From contig JBLIZO010000047.1 of NCBI GenBank assembly GCA_048859965.1, positions 1 through 10,786 on the forward strand: a DNA stretch of 10,786 nt, given 5' to 3'. Position 1 is the first letter of the stretch. Every line of letters starts with the position of its first letter. Source of the DNA: Fluviibacter sp048859965. GTDB taxonomy: Bacteria; Pseudomonadota; Gammaproteobacteria; Burkholderiales; Rhodocyclaceae. Below the pieces are notes generated by a model. The model worked only from the letters and a program-made list of their open reading frames with translations. It searched no databases and was not told the origin of the DNA. Of the stretch, positions 1 to 6,438 are shown in pieces. A program made the position numbers and the translations under genes.

Positions 1-87
1 ACCGAACACGACATTCGGGACGTGATGCCCGATGGCGAAACCGTCTATATCGATGAAGACGCCGAGTTCGAGGGTGGTGATGACTGA
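1..87 (+). CDS. C-terminal end of an acidic protein, probably Obg GTPase (partial)
   Basis: Frame 1 is open from the window edge to a TGA at 85-87 and encodes 28 residues. The tail is strongly acidic (IDEDAEFEGGDD at the end), and nothing in it identifies a catalytic domain. Many Proteobacteria have the order rplU-rpmA-obg-proB, and Obg/CgtA proteins often end in a variable acidic tail, so Obg is the most likely identity; this rests on position only. The last 8 bases overlap the start of proB, which implies translational coupling. I am fairly sure it is coding but unsure of the name. Confidence 0.5.
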   Translation, partial: TEHDIRDVMPDGETVYIDEDAEFEGGDD

Positions 88-1204
88 CTCGCGTCAATCG
101 CTGGTGCATGCCCGCACGCTGGTCGTCAAGATCGGCAGTGCACTCATCACCAACAACGGCACCGGCCTCGACCTCGACGCCATCAATAGCTGGGCCAAAC
201 AGATGGCGGCGCTGGCGGCCGACGGTCGCCGGTTGCTCCTCGTCTCTTCGGGCGCCATCGCCTGTGGCATGCAACAACTGGGCTGGCGCAAACGCCCTGG
301 CAGCATCCCCGAACTGCAGGCAGCCGCAGCCGTTGGCCAAATGGGGCTGGCACAAACCTACCAGCAAGCCTTTGGCGCACACGGTATCCGCACCGCGCAG
401 ATTCTGCTCACGCACGAAGACCTGGCTGACCGCACGCGTTACCTCAACGCCCGTGCGACGATCAGCACCCTGCTCGATCTGGGCGTCCTGCCGATCATCA
501 ACGAAAATGACACCGTCGCCACGAACGAGATCCGTTTTGGTGACAATGACACGCTGGGTGCGCTGGTCGCCAACCTCATTGAAGCCGACGCCCTGATTAT
601 CCTGACCGATCAGGAGGGTCTCTACACCGCCGACCCGCGCAAAGACGCCAGCGCCACCCTGGTCAGCCAGGGCACGGCCGGCGACGAGCGTTACGAACGT
701 ATGGCTGGCGGCAGTGGCACACACGTCGGCACCGGCGGCATGATCACCAAAATATGGGCGGCCAAGCGTGCCGCCCGCAGCGGAGCACATACGGTCATTG
801 CCAGCGGTCGCACACCGGACGCCTTACCGCGCCTGCTCCAAGGGGCGCCACTCGGCACCCTGCTGATCGCCAGCCAGCCACCGCTGGCCGCGCGCAAGCA
901 ATGGTTGGCCGACCACCTGCAACTGGCCGGGCGTATCCAACTCGATGCGGGCGCCAGCAACGCATTGCGTACCGGCAGCAGCCTGTTACCGGTTGGCGTC
1001 ACACACGTCGAGGGCGACTTCGAACGCGGTGCAGTCGTCGCCTGTCTGGACGAAACGGGTGAGGAAATCGCCCGTGGTCTCATCAACTACGCCAGCAGCG
1101 AAGCGCGGCGAATCGCCGGTTGCCCGAGCGCCGAGATCGAACAGCGCCTCGGTTATCTGGACGCACCCGAACTGATCCACCGGGATAATCTGGTCCTCGT
1201 ATGA
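80..1204 (+). CDS. proB: Glutamate 5-kinase (gamma-glutamyl kinase)
   Basis: This 374-residue cytosolic enzyme phosphorylates glutamate to gamma-glutamyl phosphate, the first and normally proline-inhibited step of proline synthesis. The N-terminal amino-acid kinase domain shows VVKIGSALI (residues 15-23), SSGAIACGM (56-64), INENDTVATNE (140-150), FGDNDTLGA (153-161), LTDQEGLYTADPR (175-187) and GTGGMITK (217-224). Residues from about 280 to 355 form the PUA domain found in the long ProB form, and the length is close to the roughly 367 residues of E. coli ProB. I chose ATG 80 because AGGG/GAGG about 7 bases upstream is a good ribosome binding site and VVKIG then falls at the usual distance. 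An in-frame ATG at 32 would overlap the upstream gene by over 50 bases without support. The 3' end overlaps coaE by 4 bases. proA is not next to it. Confidence 0.96.
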   Translation: MTDSRQSLVHARTLVVKIGSALITNNGTGLDLDAINSWAKQMAALAADGRRLLLVSSGAIACGMQQLGWRKRPGSIPELQAAAAVGQMGLAQTYQQAFGAHGIRTAQILLTHEDLADRTRYLNARATISTLLDLGVLPIINENDTVATNEIRFGDNDTLGALVANLIEADALIILTDQEGLYTADPRKDASATLVSQGTAGDERYERMAGGSGTHVGTGGMITKIWAAKRAARSGAHTVIASGRTPDALPRLLQGAPLGTLLIASQPPLAARKQWLADHLQLAGRIQLDAGASNALRTGSSLLPVGVTHVEGDFERGAVVACLDETGEEIARGLINYASSEARRIAGCPSAEIEQRLGYLDAPELIHRDNLVLV

Positions 1205-1911
1205 ACAGCGGCATGACCAGCGAACTGAGTATCGATCGGCCGCTGATCATCCTGACAGGCGGTATCGCGTGCGGCAAATCGGCGGTCGCCGATTACCTCA
1301 AAGCCCAGGGCATCGAGGTCGTGGACACCGACCGCATTGCGCATCGCCTGACGGCACCCGACGGTGCTGCCCTGCCCTTACTGCACGAAGCGTTCGGCGA
1401 CAGTATTTTCCATACGGATGGCACGCTCAATCGCAGTGCACTGCGCGACATCATCTTCAATGACCCTGGCCGCAAAGCTCAACTGGAGCAGATTCTCCAC
1501 CCGTTGATTCGTCGCCAGGCCATCGAAGCCCTTTGTCATGCCCGATCGCCCTATGTCGTGGCCGATGTGCCGCTCTTTGCCGAGACCGGCTTTCTGCGTG
1601 AACAGGCCGACCGCGTACTGGTCATCGACTGTCCACCGGCGGTACAGAAACAACGCCTGCTGGCGCGTAGCGCCGCGTCGGGACAACCGCAGGGATTGAG
1701 CGAAGACCTCGCCGACCTGATTCTGCAGACCCAGGCCCCGCGCGAAACCCGCCTGGCGCTGGCAACAGAAACCATCGACAACAGCGGCACCCCACAACAA
1801 CGGGATGAACAAGCGGCCGCCATTCATCGCCGCTATCTGGCACTGGCCGAATATCGGTGCACCGACGGGCCGGATCGCAAAATTACCGACAAAAACCCTG
1901 CTGATGTGTAA
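1201..1911 (+). CDS. coaE: Dephospho-CoA kinase
   Basis: CoaE phosphorylates the ribose 3'-hydroxyl of dephospho-CoA, the last step of coenzyme A synthesis, in the cytosol. The 236-residue product has a P-loop TGGIACGKS (19-27; the family more often has GIGSGKS), VVDTDRIAH (40-48), DVPLF (122-126), the QKQRLLAR helix (149-156) and IDNSGT (192-197), all standard landmarks. It is about 30 residues longer than many CoaE proteins. Part of the excess is an N-terminal lead before the P-loop, and part is a polar C-terminal tail of about 20 residues with no recognisable motif. The ATG overlaps the proB stop as ATGA, pointing to coupled translation; no clear Shine-Dalgarno is present. A second Met at residue 5 (1213) is a possible alternative start. 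In many betaproteobacteria the gene before coaE is pilD; here it is proB. Confidence 0.95.
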   Translation: MNSGMTSELSIDRPLIILTGGIACGKSAVADYLKAQGIEVVDTDRIAHRLTAPDGAALPLLHEAFGDSIFHTDGTLNRSALRDIIFNDPGRKAQLEQILHPLIRRQAIEALCHARSPYVVADVPLFAETGFLREQADRVLVIDCPPAVQKQRLLARSAASGQPQGLSEDLADLILQTQAPRETRLALATETIDNSGTPQQRDEQAAAIHRRYLALAEYRCTDGPDRKITDKNPADV

Positions 1912-1936
1912 CAAATGCAGCAAATAGGTCTATTAT
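1907..1936 (+). promoter_or_regulatory. Possible weak promoter ahead of zapD
   Basis: TGTAAC (1907-1912) and TATTAT (1931-1936) are separated by 18 bases and sit at the coaE end, in a stretch visibly richer in A and T than its surroundings. TATTAT is a reasonable sigma-70 -10 hexamer, but TGTAAC is a poor -35. It would give a leader of about 90 bases if zapD starts at GTG 2032. This is inference from hexamer similarity only. Confidence 0.2.
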
Positions 1937-2031
1937 TTGAAGAATTAGCCTTTTCCGCAGCAACGCCGGTTGTTGCGGATACGGATACCGCCCACCCAGA
2001 GACCAGGCCTGCCCTTGCTCCCATTCCCACC

Positions 2032-2781
2032 GTGCTGATCTACGAATATCCGCTCACCGAACGCATCCGCGCATTATTGCGTCTGGAAGACCTGTTCGCG
2101 CGGATGGCGCACTATCTCGGTGCGCCGGACACCCACGATCACCACGCCGCACTGACGGTCCTGTTTGAGATTCTGGAAGTCGCCCGGCCGGATCTGAAGT
2201 CCGAGCTCCTGCAGGAACTGGAGCGTCAGCGTCAGGTGCTGACCGCCTTCCGTGACAACCCGAACATTTCATCAGAAGCACTGGATGCCGCGCTTGATGA
2301 AATCTCGCAGGCACTGAACCTGTTACACGGGTTGAGCGGCAAACTGGGCCAGCACCTGCGCGATAACGAATGGCTGATGTCGATCAAAAACCGTTCGATG
2401 ATTCCGGGCGGCCTCAGCGAGTTCGATATTCCCTCGTACCACCTCTGGCTGAACCAGCCGACCGCGCAACGTCAGCGCGATCTGCAAACGTGGCTGGAGC
2501 CCTTCCTGCCGCTGCGTGACGGCCTGACCATTGTCCTGCACCTGTTGCGCGACAGCGGTATGCCCGAAGCCTACACGGCCTCGCGCGGCAGCTACCAACG
2601 CACGCTGGCCGGGGTCAATGCCCAGATGCTGCGTATCCGCATTCACGACGCGATGATCACACCGGAAACCAGCGCCAACAAGTACGCACTGAATCTGCGC
2701 TTTATGGAAACCGATTTCCATCTGCGCCCGCGTCAGGTGGAACGCGATATCCGCTTCGACCTCACTTTCTGCGCCATTTAA
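2032..2781 (+). CDS. zapD: Cell division protein ZapD (DUF1342), FtsZ bundling factor
   Basis: ZapD binds the C-terminal peptide of FtsZ and crosslinks filaments into bundles at midcell. From GTG 2032 the product has 249 residues, matching E. coli ZapD (247), and begins with the family N-terminus LIYEYPLTERIRALLRLEDLF. Later landmarks include a mostly helical first half, FDIPSYHLWL (near 145-160) and a C-terminal beta region with RPRQVERDIRFDLTFC. The reading frame is open back to an ATG at 1915, 4 bases after the coaE stop, which would add 39 residues. That stretch uses ATA, CTA, TTA and AGG codons that neighbouring genes avoid and resembles no part of the family, so I prefer GTG 2032. Neither start has a visible Shine-Dalgarno. 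yacG follows after 3 bases. Identity is secure; the start is about 65 percent sure. Confidence 0.92.
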   Translation: MLIYEYPLTERIRALLRLEDLFARMAHYLGAPDTHDHHAALTVLFEILEVARPDLKSELLQELERQRQVLTAFRDNPNISSEALDAALDEISQALNLLHGLSGKLGQHLRDNEWLMSIKNRSMIPGGLSEFDIPSYHLWLNQPTAQRQRDLQTWLEPFLPLRDGLTIVLHLLRDSGMPEAYTASRGSYQRTLAGVNAQMLRIRIHDAMITPETSANKYALNLRFMETDFHLRPRQVERDIRFDLTFCAI

Positions 2782-2784
2782 GTC

Positions 2785-2973
2785 ATGGCGAGTACGGTTC
2801 CATGCCCGCACTGCGGTGAGCCCGCCCTGTTTTCGCCGGAAAACAAATGGCGACCGTTTTGCTCAGAACGCTGCAAAATGATTGATCTGGGCGCCTGGGC
2901 CAACGAGTCCTACCGGATTCCCGTGCAGGAAAACGATCAGGGGCTCAACGAAGACGCACCCACCGAGCAGTAA
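2785..2973 (+). CDS. yacG: DNA gyrase inhibitor YacG, small zinc protein
   Basis: This 62-residue protein has the full YacG signature: a four-cysteine zinc site CPHC (C7, C10) and CSERC (C26, C30), followed by KMIDLGAWANESYRIP (31-46). In E. coli YacG binds the GyrB C-terminal region and blocks DNA binding by gyrase. The tail after residue 48 is acidic and probably disordered, as is common in the family. It begins 3 bases after the zapD stop without a clear ribosome binding site of its own, so translation is probably coupled to zapD. It is the last plus-strand gene before convergent minus-strand genes. The zapD-yacG pair is a long-conserved neighbourhood. Confidence 0.96.
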   Translation: MASTVPCPHCGEPALFSPENKWRPFCSERCKMIDLGAWANESYRIPVQENDQGLNEDAPTEQ

Positions 2974-2994
2974 GCCCGGCATCGACAAAGCCGA

Positions 2995-3023
2995 GCGCCG
3001 GCCGCACAGCCTACGCCCGGCGC
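2995..3023. terminator. GC-rich hairpin between convergent genes
   Basis: GCGCCGG (2995-3001) and CCGGCGC (3017-3023) are perfect inverted repeats around a 15-base loop, in the 61-base gap between the yacG stop and the stop of the minus-strand Nudix gene. There is no T-run on either side, so it is not a classical intrinsic terminator. Its place between two converging genes suggests some role in ending transcription or stabilising 3' ends. In GC-rich DNA a 7-base stem can also arise by chance. Confidence 0.3.
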
Positions 3024-3034
3024 GCGCAACACCC

Positions 3035-4039
3035 CTACCAGCCCCGCAACATCGCAACGCCCTGCGCGCCCAACGACTGTGCTTCAGCGACATCGGTCGC
3101 GGCCATGCCCCCAATCGCATAGACCGGTAACGATGTTCCTTCGATCAGGCTGGCAAATGCGCCCCAACCCAGCGGCGCTTGCGCCGGATGCGTTGGCGTG
3201 GGCTTGACCGACCCCAACACCACGGCATCCAGACCTAACCGACTGGCCTGATTCAACTCGACTGCGTTATGGCATGAGGCAAACACCAGCGGCAGAGAAG
3301 GACGCACATCACTTGCCATCAACGCCGTCGAGCTCAGTTGCACGCCATCCGCCCCCACGGCAAGCGCTTCATCGACACCGCCGTTCAACAGCACCTGACC
3401 ACCATAAGCGTGCACCCGTGCGATCACCTCGCGCGCGAACGCCATGCGCTGCGTCTGAGCCATTGATTTTTCCCGCACCTGCACCAGCATCGGCTGCGCA
3501 CGTTCAAGTCGTGCCAGTTCAGCCGCCACCCCGACCGCAGCCGCATTCGTCACCGCATACACAGCGGGCAGCGCCAGCGCCCGCAATATCGGCGTATTGG
3601 CCGGCAACACCGGCGCGACCGGCATCTGATCCAGATCCTTGCCGCCAGCCATGCCGCCGCTTGCCAACCAGGCGGTATCGGTATGCTCATGCGGGTGTAA
3701 ATCACCCGTCCAGGCCGTCACCCGGAAGAAGCGGATCTCGACGCGCGCATGCGGGTACACGAAGTGCCGCGTCACCCACGGCGTCATCGCCGTCACGGTG
3801 ACCCCCAGCTCTTCCTGCAGTTCACGCACCAACGCTTCGCCAAAGCTTTCGCCGGCCTCCACCTTGCCGCCGGGAAACTCCCAGTAACCGGCATACGCCT
3901 TGCCCGGTGGCCGCTGCGCCAGCAGATATTCCGCCCCGTCATGACGCAAGATCACGGCCGCCGACACACGCGTCAGCCTGGCCTCGATCTGGGCACCGGA
4001 GACAACCAGATTCTGAGTCTCTGAGCCCGGCACCGTCAT
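3035..4039 (-). CDS. Nudix hydrolase (MutT-like) fused to a ThiE-like domain
   Basis: The 334-residue protein has two domains. The N-terminal half (about 20-140) is a MutT-type Nudix hydrolase with a perfect Nudix box (GX5EX7REUXEEXGU) at 58-80: G58, E64, R72, E73, E76, E77, G79. It follows YWEFPGGK (52-59), typical of enzymes that hydrolyse oxidised dGTP. The C-terminal half (about 155-334) is a TIM-barrel domain of the thiamine-phosphate synthase/TenI family, with VQVREK (186-191), ADGVQLSS (230-237), PTPTHP (280-285) and YAIGGM (307-312). Several ThiE catalytic positions differ: the usual Asn-Asp is N219-G220, and the Lys after PTPT is His. Such fusions are known in Proteobacteria, and the second half is not an established thiamine enzyme there. 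The start overlaps the upstream ATPase gene by 4 bases, indicating an operon. Confidence 0.9.
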   Translation of the reverse strand: MTVPGSETQNLVVSGAQIEARLTRVSAAVILRHDGAEYLLAQRPPGKAYAGYWEFPGGKVEAGESFGEALVRELQEELGVTVTAMTPWVTRHFVYPHARVEIRFFRVTAWTGDLHPHEHTDTAWLASGGMAGGKDLDQMPVAPVLPANTPILRALALPAVYAVTNAAAVGVAAELARLERAQPMLVQVREKSMAQTQRMAFAREVIARVHAYGGQVLLNGGVDEALAVGADGVQLSSTALMASDVRPSLPLVFASCHNAVELNQASRLGLDAVVLGSVKPTPTHPAQAPLGWGAFASLIEGTSLPVYAIGGMAATDVAEAQSLGAQGVAMLRGW

Positions 4040-4965
4040 GCCGCACCCTTTCCCTGCGCCTGTCCCACCCAGTCACGCGCAAACTGCTCGGCCACCCGGC
4101 CGCTACGCGAACCGCGCTGCACCGCCCAGTTCAACGCATGCTGCCGGGCCTCGGCAAGCGCCTCGTCGTTTAAACCGTGGTGCTTGAGCCACGCATTCAC
4201 AATATCCAGGTAAGCCGCCTGACTGAACGGATAAAACGACAGCCACAGACCAAAGCGCTCCGACAATGAAATCTTTTCTTCGACGGCTTCGCCGGGGTGA
4301 ATCTCGTCGCCCACATACTGGGTTGCCGCATTCTCGGAGAAATATTCCGGCATCAGGTGCCGCCGGTTCGATGTGGCATAGATCAGCACGTTATCCGGCA
4401 CCGCCGCCACCGAACCATCGAGCACCGACTTGAGCGCCGTGTATCCTGATTCTCCAGCTTCGAAAGACAAGTCATCGCAAAACAGAATAAACTTTTCCGG
4501 GCGACCGGTCAGCAACGCCACAATCTCCGGAATATCGCGCAAGTCATGTTTGTCGATTTCGATGATGCGCAACCCCTGCTGCCGATAGGCTGTCAGCAAC
4601 GCACGCACCAGCGACGACTTGCCGCAACCACGCGCACCGGTCATCAACACGTTATTCGCCGGACGGCCCGCCAGAAACTGCTCGGTATTGGCAACCAGTT
4701 TGGCCTTCTGCGCGTCGATGTCGTGCAGGTCGCACAACTGCATCGACGAAATCTTTGATACCGCAACGAGTTGCCCCAACCCGGTGCGCTTGTTGACGAC
4801 CCAGCGCCAGGCGTTGGCGGACCAGTCTACGTCCGCGCCCGCCACAGGCAGCATCAACGCCTCAACACGTGCCAGCACGGCTTCGGCCCGTTGCAGCAAC
4901 CCCGCCAGGGCATCAGCCGCCCGCTCTGCCGGATCGCTCTGTATACTTTGCGATGTTTTAATCAT
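4036..4965 (-). CDS. AAA-type ATPase of the DUF815 family, function unknown
   Basis: The 309-residue cytosolic protein has a helical N-terminus (about 12-40) and a P-loop ATPase core: Walker A TGARGCGKSS (109-118), Walker B FILFCDDLSFE (159-169), a sensor-1-like ATSN (197-200) followed by two arginines (201-202) suited to an arginine finger, and SGRVAEQF (288-295) as a likely sensor 2. This pattern and length fit the DUF815 ATP-binding proteins often found just upstream of the Nudix-ThiE gene in betaproteobacteria. No specific role is established as far as I know. The frame stays open far upstream, antisense to mltA, but family similarity begins just after ATG 4965, so I place the start there. 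It ends in a 4-base ATGA overlap with the Nudix gene. Its start lies 18 bases from the divergent mltA start. Confidence 0.88.
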   Translation of the reverse strand: MIKTSQSIQSDPAERAADALAGLLQRAEAVLARVEALMLPVAGADVDWSANAWRWVVNKRTGLGQLVAVSKISSMQLCDLHDIDAQKAKLVANTEQFLAGRPANNVLMTGARGCGKSSLVRALLTAYRQQGLRIIEIDKHDLRDIPEIVALLTGRPEKFILFCDDLSFEAGESGYTALKSVLDGSVAAVPDNVLIYATSNRRHLMPEYFSENAATQYVGDEIHPGEAVEEKISLSERFGLWLSFYPFSQAAYLDIVNAWLKHHGLNDEALAEARQHALNWAVQRGSRSGRVAEQFARDWVGQAQGKGAA

Positions 4966-4976
4966 GGATGTTTTAA
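4952..4976. repeat. Tandem 10-base repeat across the ATPase start codon
   Basis: GATGTTTTAA occurs at 4952-4961 and again at 4967-4976, a period of 15 bases, separated by TCATG, which holds the ATPase start codon on the minus strand. The second copy lies in the 18-base gap between the divergent ATPase and mltA starts. A small in-frame tandem duplication or a paired binding site would both produce it. Confidence 0.6.
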
Positions 4977-4983
4977 AGCCCGC

Positions 4984-6234
4984 ATGATGCGCCGACTGTC
5001 TGCTCCTACTTCGATCATTCCGACATTCTCCGGAACAGGCCTCATGCTGGCAAGCACGGCCAGCATGTTCGCGCTGCTCAGCGGCTGCGCCACCACCGAA
5101 TGCCCACCCTGCAAAGAAGCCGTCAAACCGGCGGTCGTGCAAATCATCAAACCGCTCCGGGCGGCCAACTGGAGCGACCTCCCCGGTTGGGCCAACGACC
5201 AGGCGCTGAATGAGGCGACGCCCGCGCTGCTGCAAACCTGTAGCGCCCTCGGTAAAAAACCGGGCTGGCAGGAAGCCTGTAGCGCCTTCAAAAACCTGAG
5301 CGACGCAGACCGCAAAAACCCCACCACGTTGCGCGCCTACTACCAGAAATATTACAAACCCTATCAACTCGTCCAGAACGATGGTGCTACCAACGGGCTG
5401 TTCACCGGCTATTACGAGCCCCTCCTGCAAGGCGCCCGTGAGCATTCGCACAAGGCGCGCTACCCGGTTTACGGCGTGCCCGCCAACCTGCTGACCATCG
5501 AACTCGGCGACCTTTTCCCCGAGCTCAAAGGCAAGCGTGTGCGAGGCCGCCTGACGGAGGGTAACAAAGTCATTCCCTACTGGACACGCGAGCAGATCGA
5601 TGCCGACCCGGCACGTATGAACGCCAAAACCCTGGCCTGGGTCGATGACCCCATCGAACTCTTCTTCCTGCAGATCCAGGGCTCCGGCCGTATCCAGATG
5701 CCCGACGGCAGCCGCCAACGCATTGGCTACGCCGACCAGAACGGCCAGCCCTACAAGAGCATCGGCACGGTACTCATCCAGCGCGGCGACCTGACCGCTG
5801 ACAAGGCCTCCATGCAGGGCATTCAAAGCTGGGCACGCAACAACCCCGGCAAAGTACAGGCACTGCTCAACGAAAACCCGAGTTACGTTTTCTTCCGTAA
5901 CCTGCCGACTGACCCGAACAACCCGGACGCCGGCCCACCGGGCGCACTGGGCGTACCGCTGACCCCGGGACGCAGCATCGCCATCGACCCTCGCGCCACC
6001 CCACTCGGCGCACCCGTCTGGCTGGACACCTCTTACCCGAATACCAATAAGCCCATGCAACGCCTGGTCCTGGCGCAGGACACCGGGGGCGCCATCAAGG
6101 GGGCCGTACGCGCTGATTTCTTCTGGGGCTTCGGACCCGAAGCCGGTAAAGAAGCCGGGCGCATGAAGCAGCCCGGTCAGATGTGGGCACTGTTGCCGCC
6201 GGGCGCCGTGCCAGCCGACCGCGTACGGGACTAA
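4984..6234 (+). CDS. mltA: Membrane-bound lytic murein transglycosylase A
   Basis: MltA cuts the MurNAc-GlcNAc bond of peptidoglycan without water, leaving 1,6-anhydro ends, and is anchored in the outer membrane from the periplasmic side. The 416-residue product begins with a basic stretch, a hydrophobic segment (about 18-33) and a lipobox LLSGC with Cys35 as the lipid-modified residue. The MltA domain follows, with TGYYEP (141-146) and LQIQGSGRI (229-237). The 3D domain carries its three aspartates in IDPRATPLG (D335), AQDTGGAIKG (D366) and RADFFWG (D378). All key residues appear intact and the length is near the family norm. Two adjacent ATGs (4984, 4987) are equally possible starts. The frame extends upstream to 4771, but that part is antisense to the ATPase gene and would bury the signal sequence. 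Confidence 0.95.
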   Translation: MMRRLSAPTSIIPTFSGTGLMLASTASMFALLSGCATTECPPCKEAVKPAVVQIIKPLRAANWSDLPGWANDQALNEATPALLQTCSALGKKPGWQEACSAFKNLSDADRKNPTTLRAYYQKYYKPYQLVQNDGATNGLFTGYYEPLLQGAREHSHKARYPVYGVPANLLTIELGDLFPELKGKRVRGRLTEGNKVIPYWTREQIDADPARMNAKTLAWVDDPIELFFLQIQGSGRIQMPDGSRQRIGYADQNGQPYKSIGTVLIQRGDLTADKASMQGIQSWARNNPGKVQALLNENPSYVFFRNLPTDPNNPDAGPPGALGVPLTPGRSIAIDPRATPLGAPVWLDTSYPNTNKPMQRLVLAQDTGGAIKGAVRADFFWGFGPEAGKEAGRMKQPGQMWALLPPGAVPADRVRD

Positions 6235-6243
6235 ACGCAGCGT

Positions 6244-6261
6244 CGCCGCACCACAGCGGCG
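6244..6261 (+). terminator. Hairpin after mltA, weak terminator candidate
   Basis: CGCCGC (6244-6249) and GCGGCG (6256-6261) pair perfectly around the loop ACCACA, starting 9 bases after the mltA stop. The position fits a transcript end, but no T-run follows, so termination by itself would be poor. Confidence 0.3.
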
Positions 6262-6287
6262 CAAGCAAACCGTCGCTGTAACCCATC

Positions 6288-6302
6288 GCACAAGGTTGGT
6301 GC
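6288..6302. promoter_or_regulatory. Candidate NtrC binding site (amtB enhancer)
   Basis: GCACAAGGTTGGTGC fits the NtrC dyad GCAC-N7-GTGC as found upstream of enterobacterial glnA, and its right half TGGTGC matches the classical half-site fully. Its centre (6295) lies about 129 bases upstream of the transcription start predicted from the sigma-54 promoter at 6398-6413, within the usual enhancer range. NtrC-P bound here would loop to contact sigma-54 polymerase under nitrogen limitation. The assignment is by consensus only. Confidence 0.6.
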
Positions 6303-6341
6303 GCCAAACACCTGTTTTGGTACACCAAACAGCGCCAAACA
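6296..6341. repeat. Phased inverted and direct repeats upstream of amtB
   Basis: Two near-identical dyads, TTGGTGCGCCAA (6296-6307) and TTGGTACACCAA (6317-6328), are exactly 21 bases apart. Read as direct repeats, the element (G/A)C(G/A)CCAAACA occurs at 6301-6310, 6322-6331 and 6332-6341, with steps of 21 and 10 bases, so all copies face one side of the helix. The first dyad overlaps the candidate NtrC site. The block lies about 83-128 bases upstream of the predicted amtB start, where activators of sigma-54 promoters usually bind. Confidence 0.6.
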
Positions 6342-6397
6342 TGATACGCAGACCATCGTAGCCGCCCGAATCCTGACCGGGCAGCACCGCACCACTT

Positions 6398-6413
6398 TGG
6401 CACAATAATTGCA
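6398..6413 (+). promoter_or_regulatory. Sigma-54 (RpoN) promoter of amtB
   Basis: TGGCAC (6398-6403) and TTGCA (6409-6413) reproduce the sigma-54 consensus TGGCACG-N4-TTGCW with a single change at the seventh position. The invariant GG (6399-6400) and GC (6411-6412) have the required 10 bases between them. The predicted transcription start is near 6424, giving a leader of about 44 bases before ATG 6468. Sigma-54 control of ammonium transporter genes is well established in Proteobacteria, so position and motif support each other. Confidence 0.88.
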
Positions 6414-6438
6414 TTTACTGGGGCATTACCCATCCATC

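Noticed and set aside
32..79. Upstream in-frame start for proB at 32
   Set aside because: It would overlap the preceding gene by 56 bases and has no ribosome binding site, whereas ATG 80 has AGGG/GAGG at good spacing and fits the family N-terminus.
4942..4947. TATACT as a -10 for mltA
   Set aside because: The hexamer is good and suitably placed, but no -35 is seen at 16-18 bases and no exact extended -10 (TGN) precedes it. It lies inside the ATPase gene, so I do not list it as a feature.
6309..6323. Second NtrC site between the two TTGGT dyads
   Set aside because: The right half (TTGGTAC) resembles the first site, but the left half does not match GCAC at the required 7-base spacing.
6389..6403. 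GCACCACTTTGGCAC overlapping the -24 element as an NtrC site
   Set aside because: The left half fits, but the right half reads GCAC instead of GTGC; the similarity comes mainly from the sigma-54 element itself.
4966..6414. Very long minus-strand open frame that would extend the ATPase to nearly 800 residues
   Set aside because: It runs antisense through mltA, whose lipobox and catalytic motifs are intact, and the extra sequence shows no family similarity. GC-rich codon use leaves antisense frames open.
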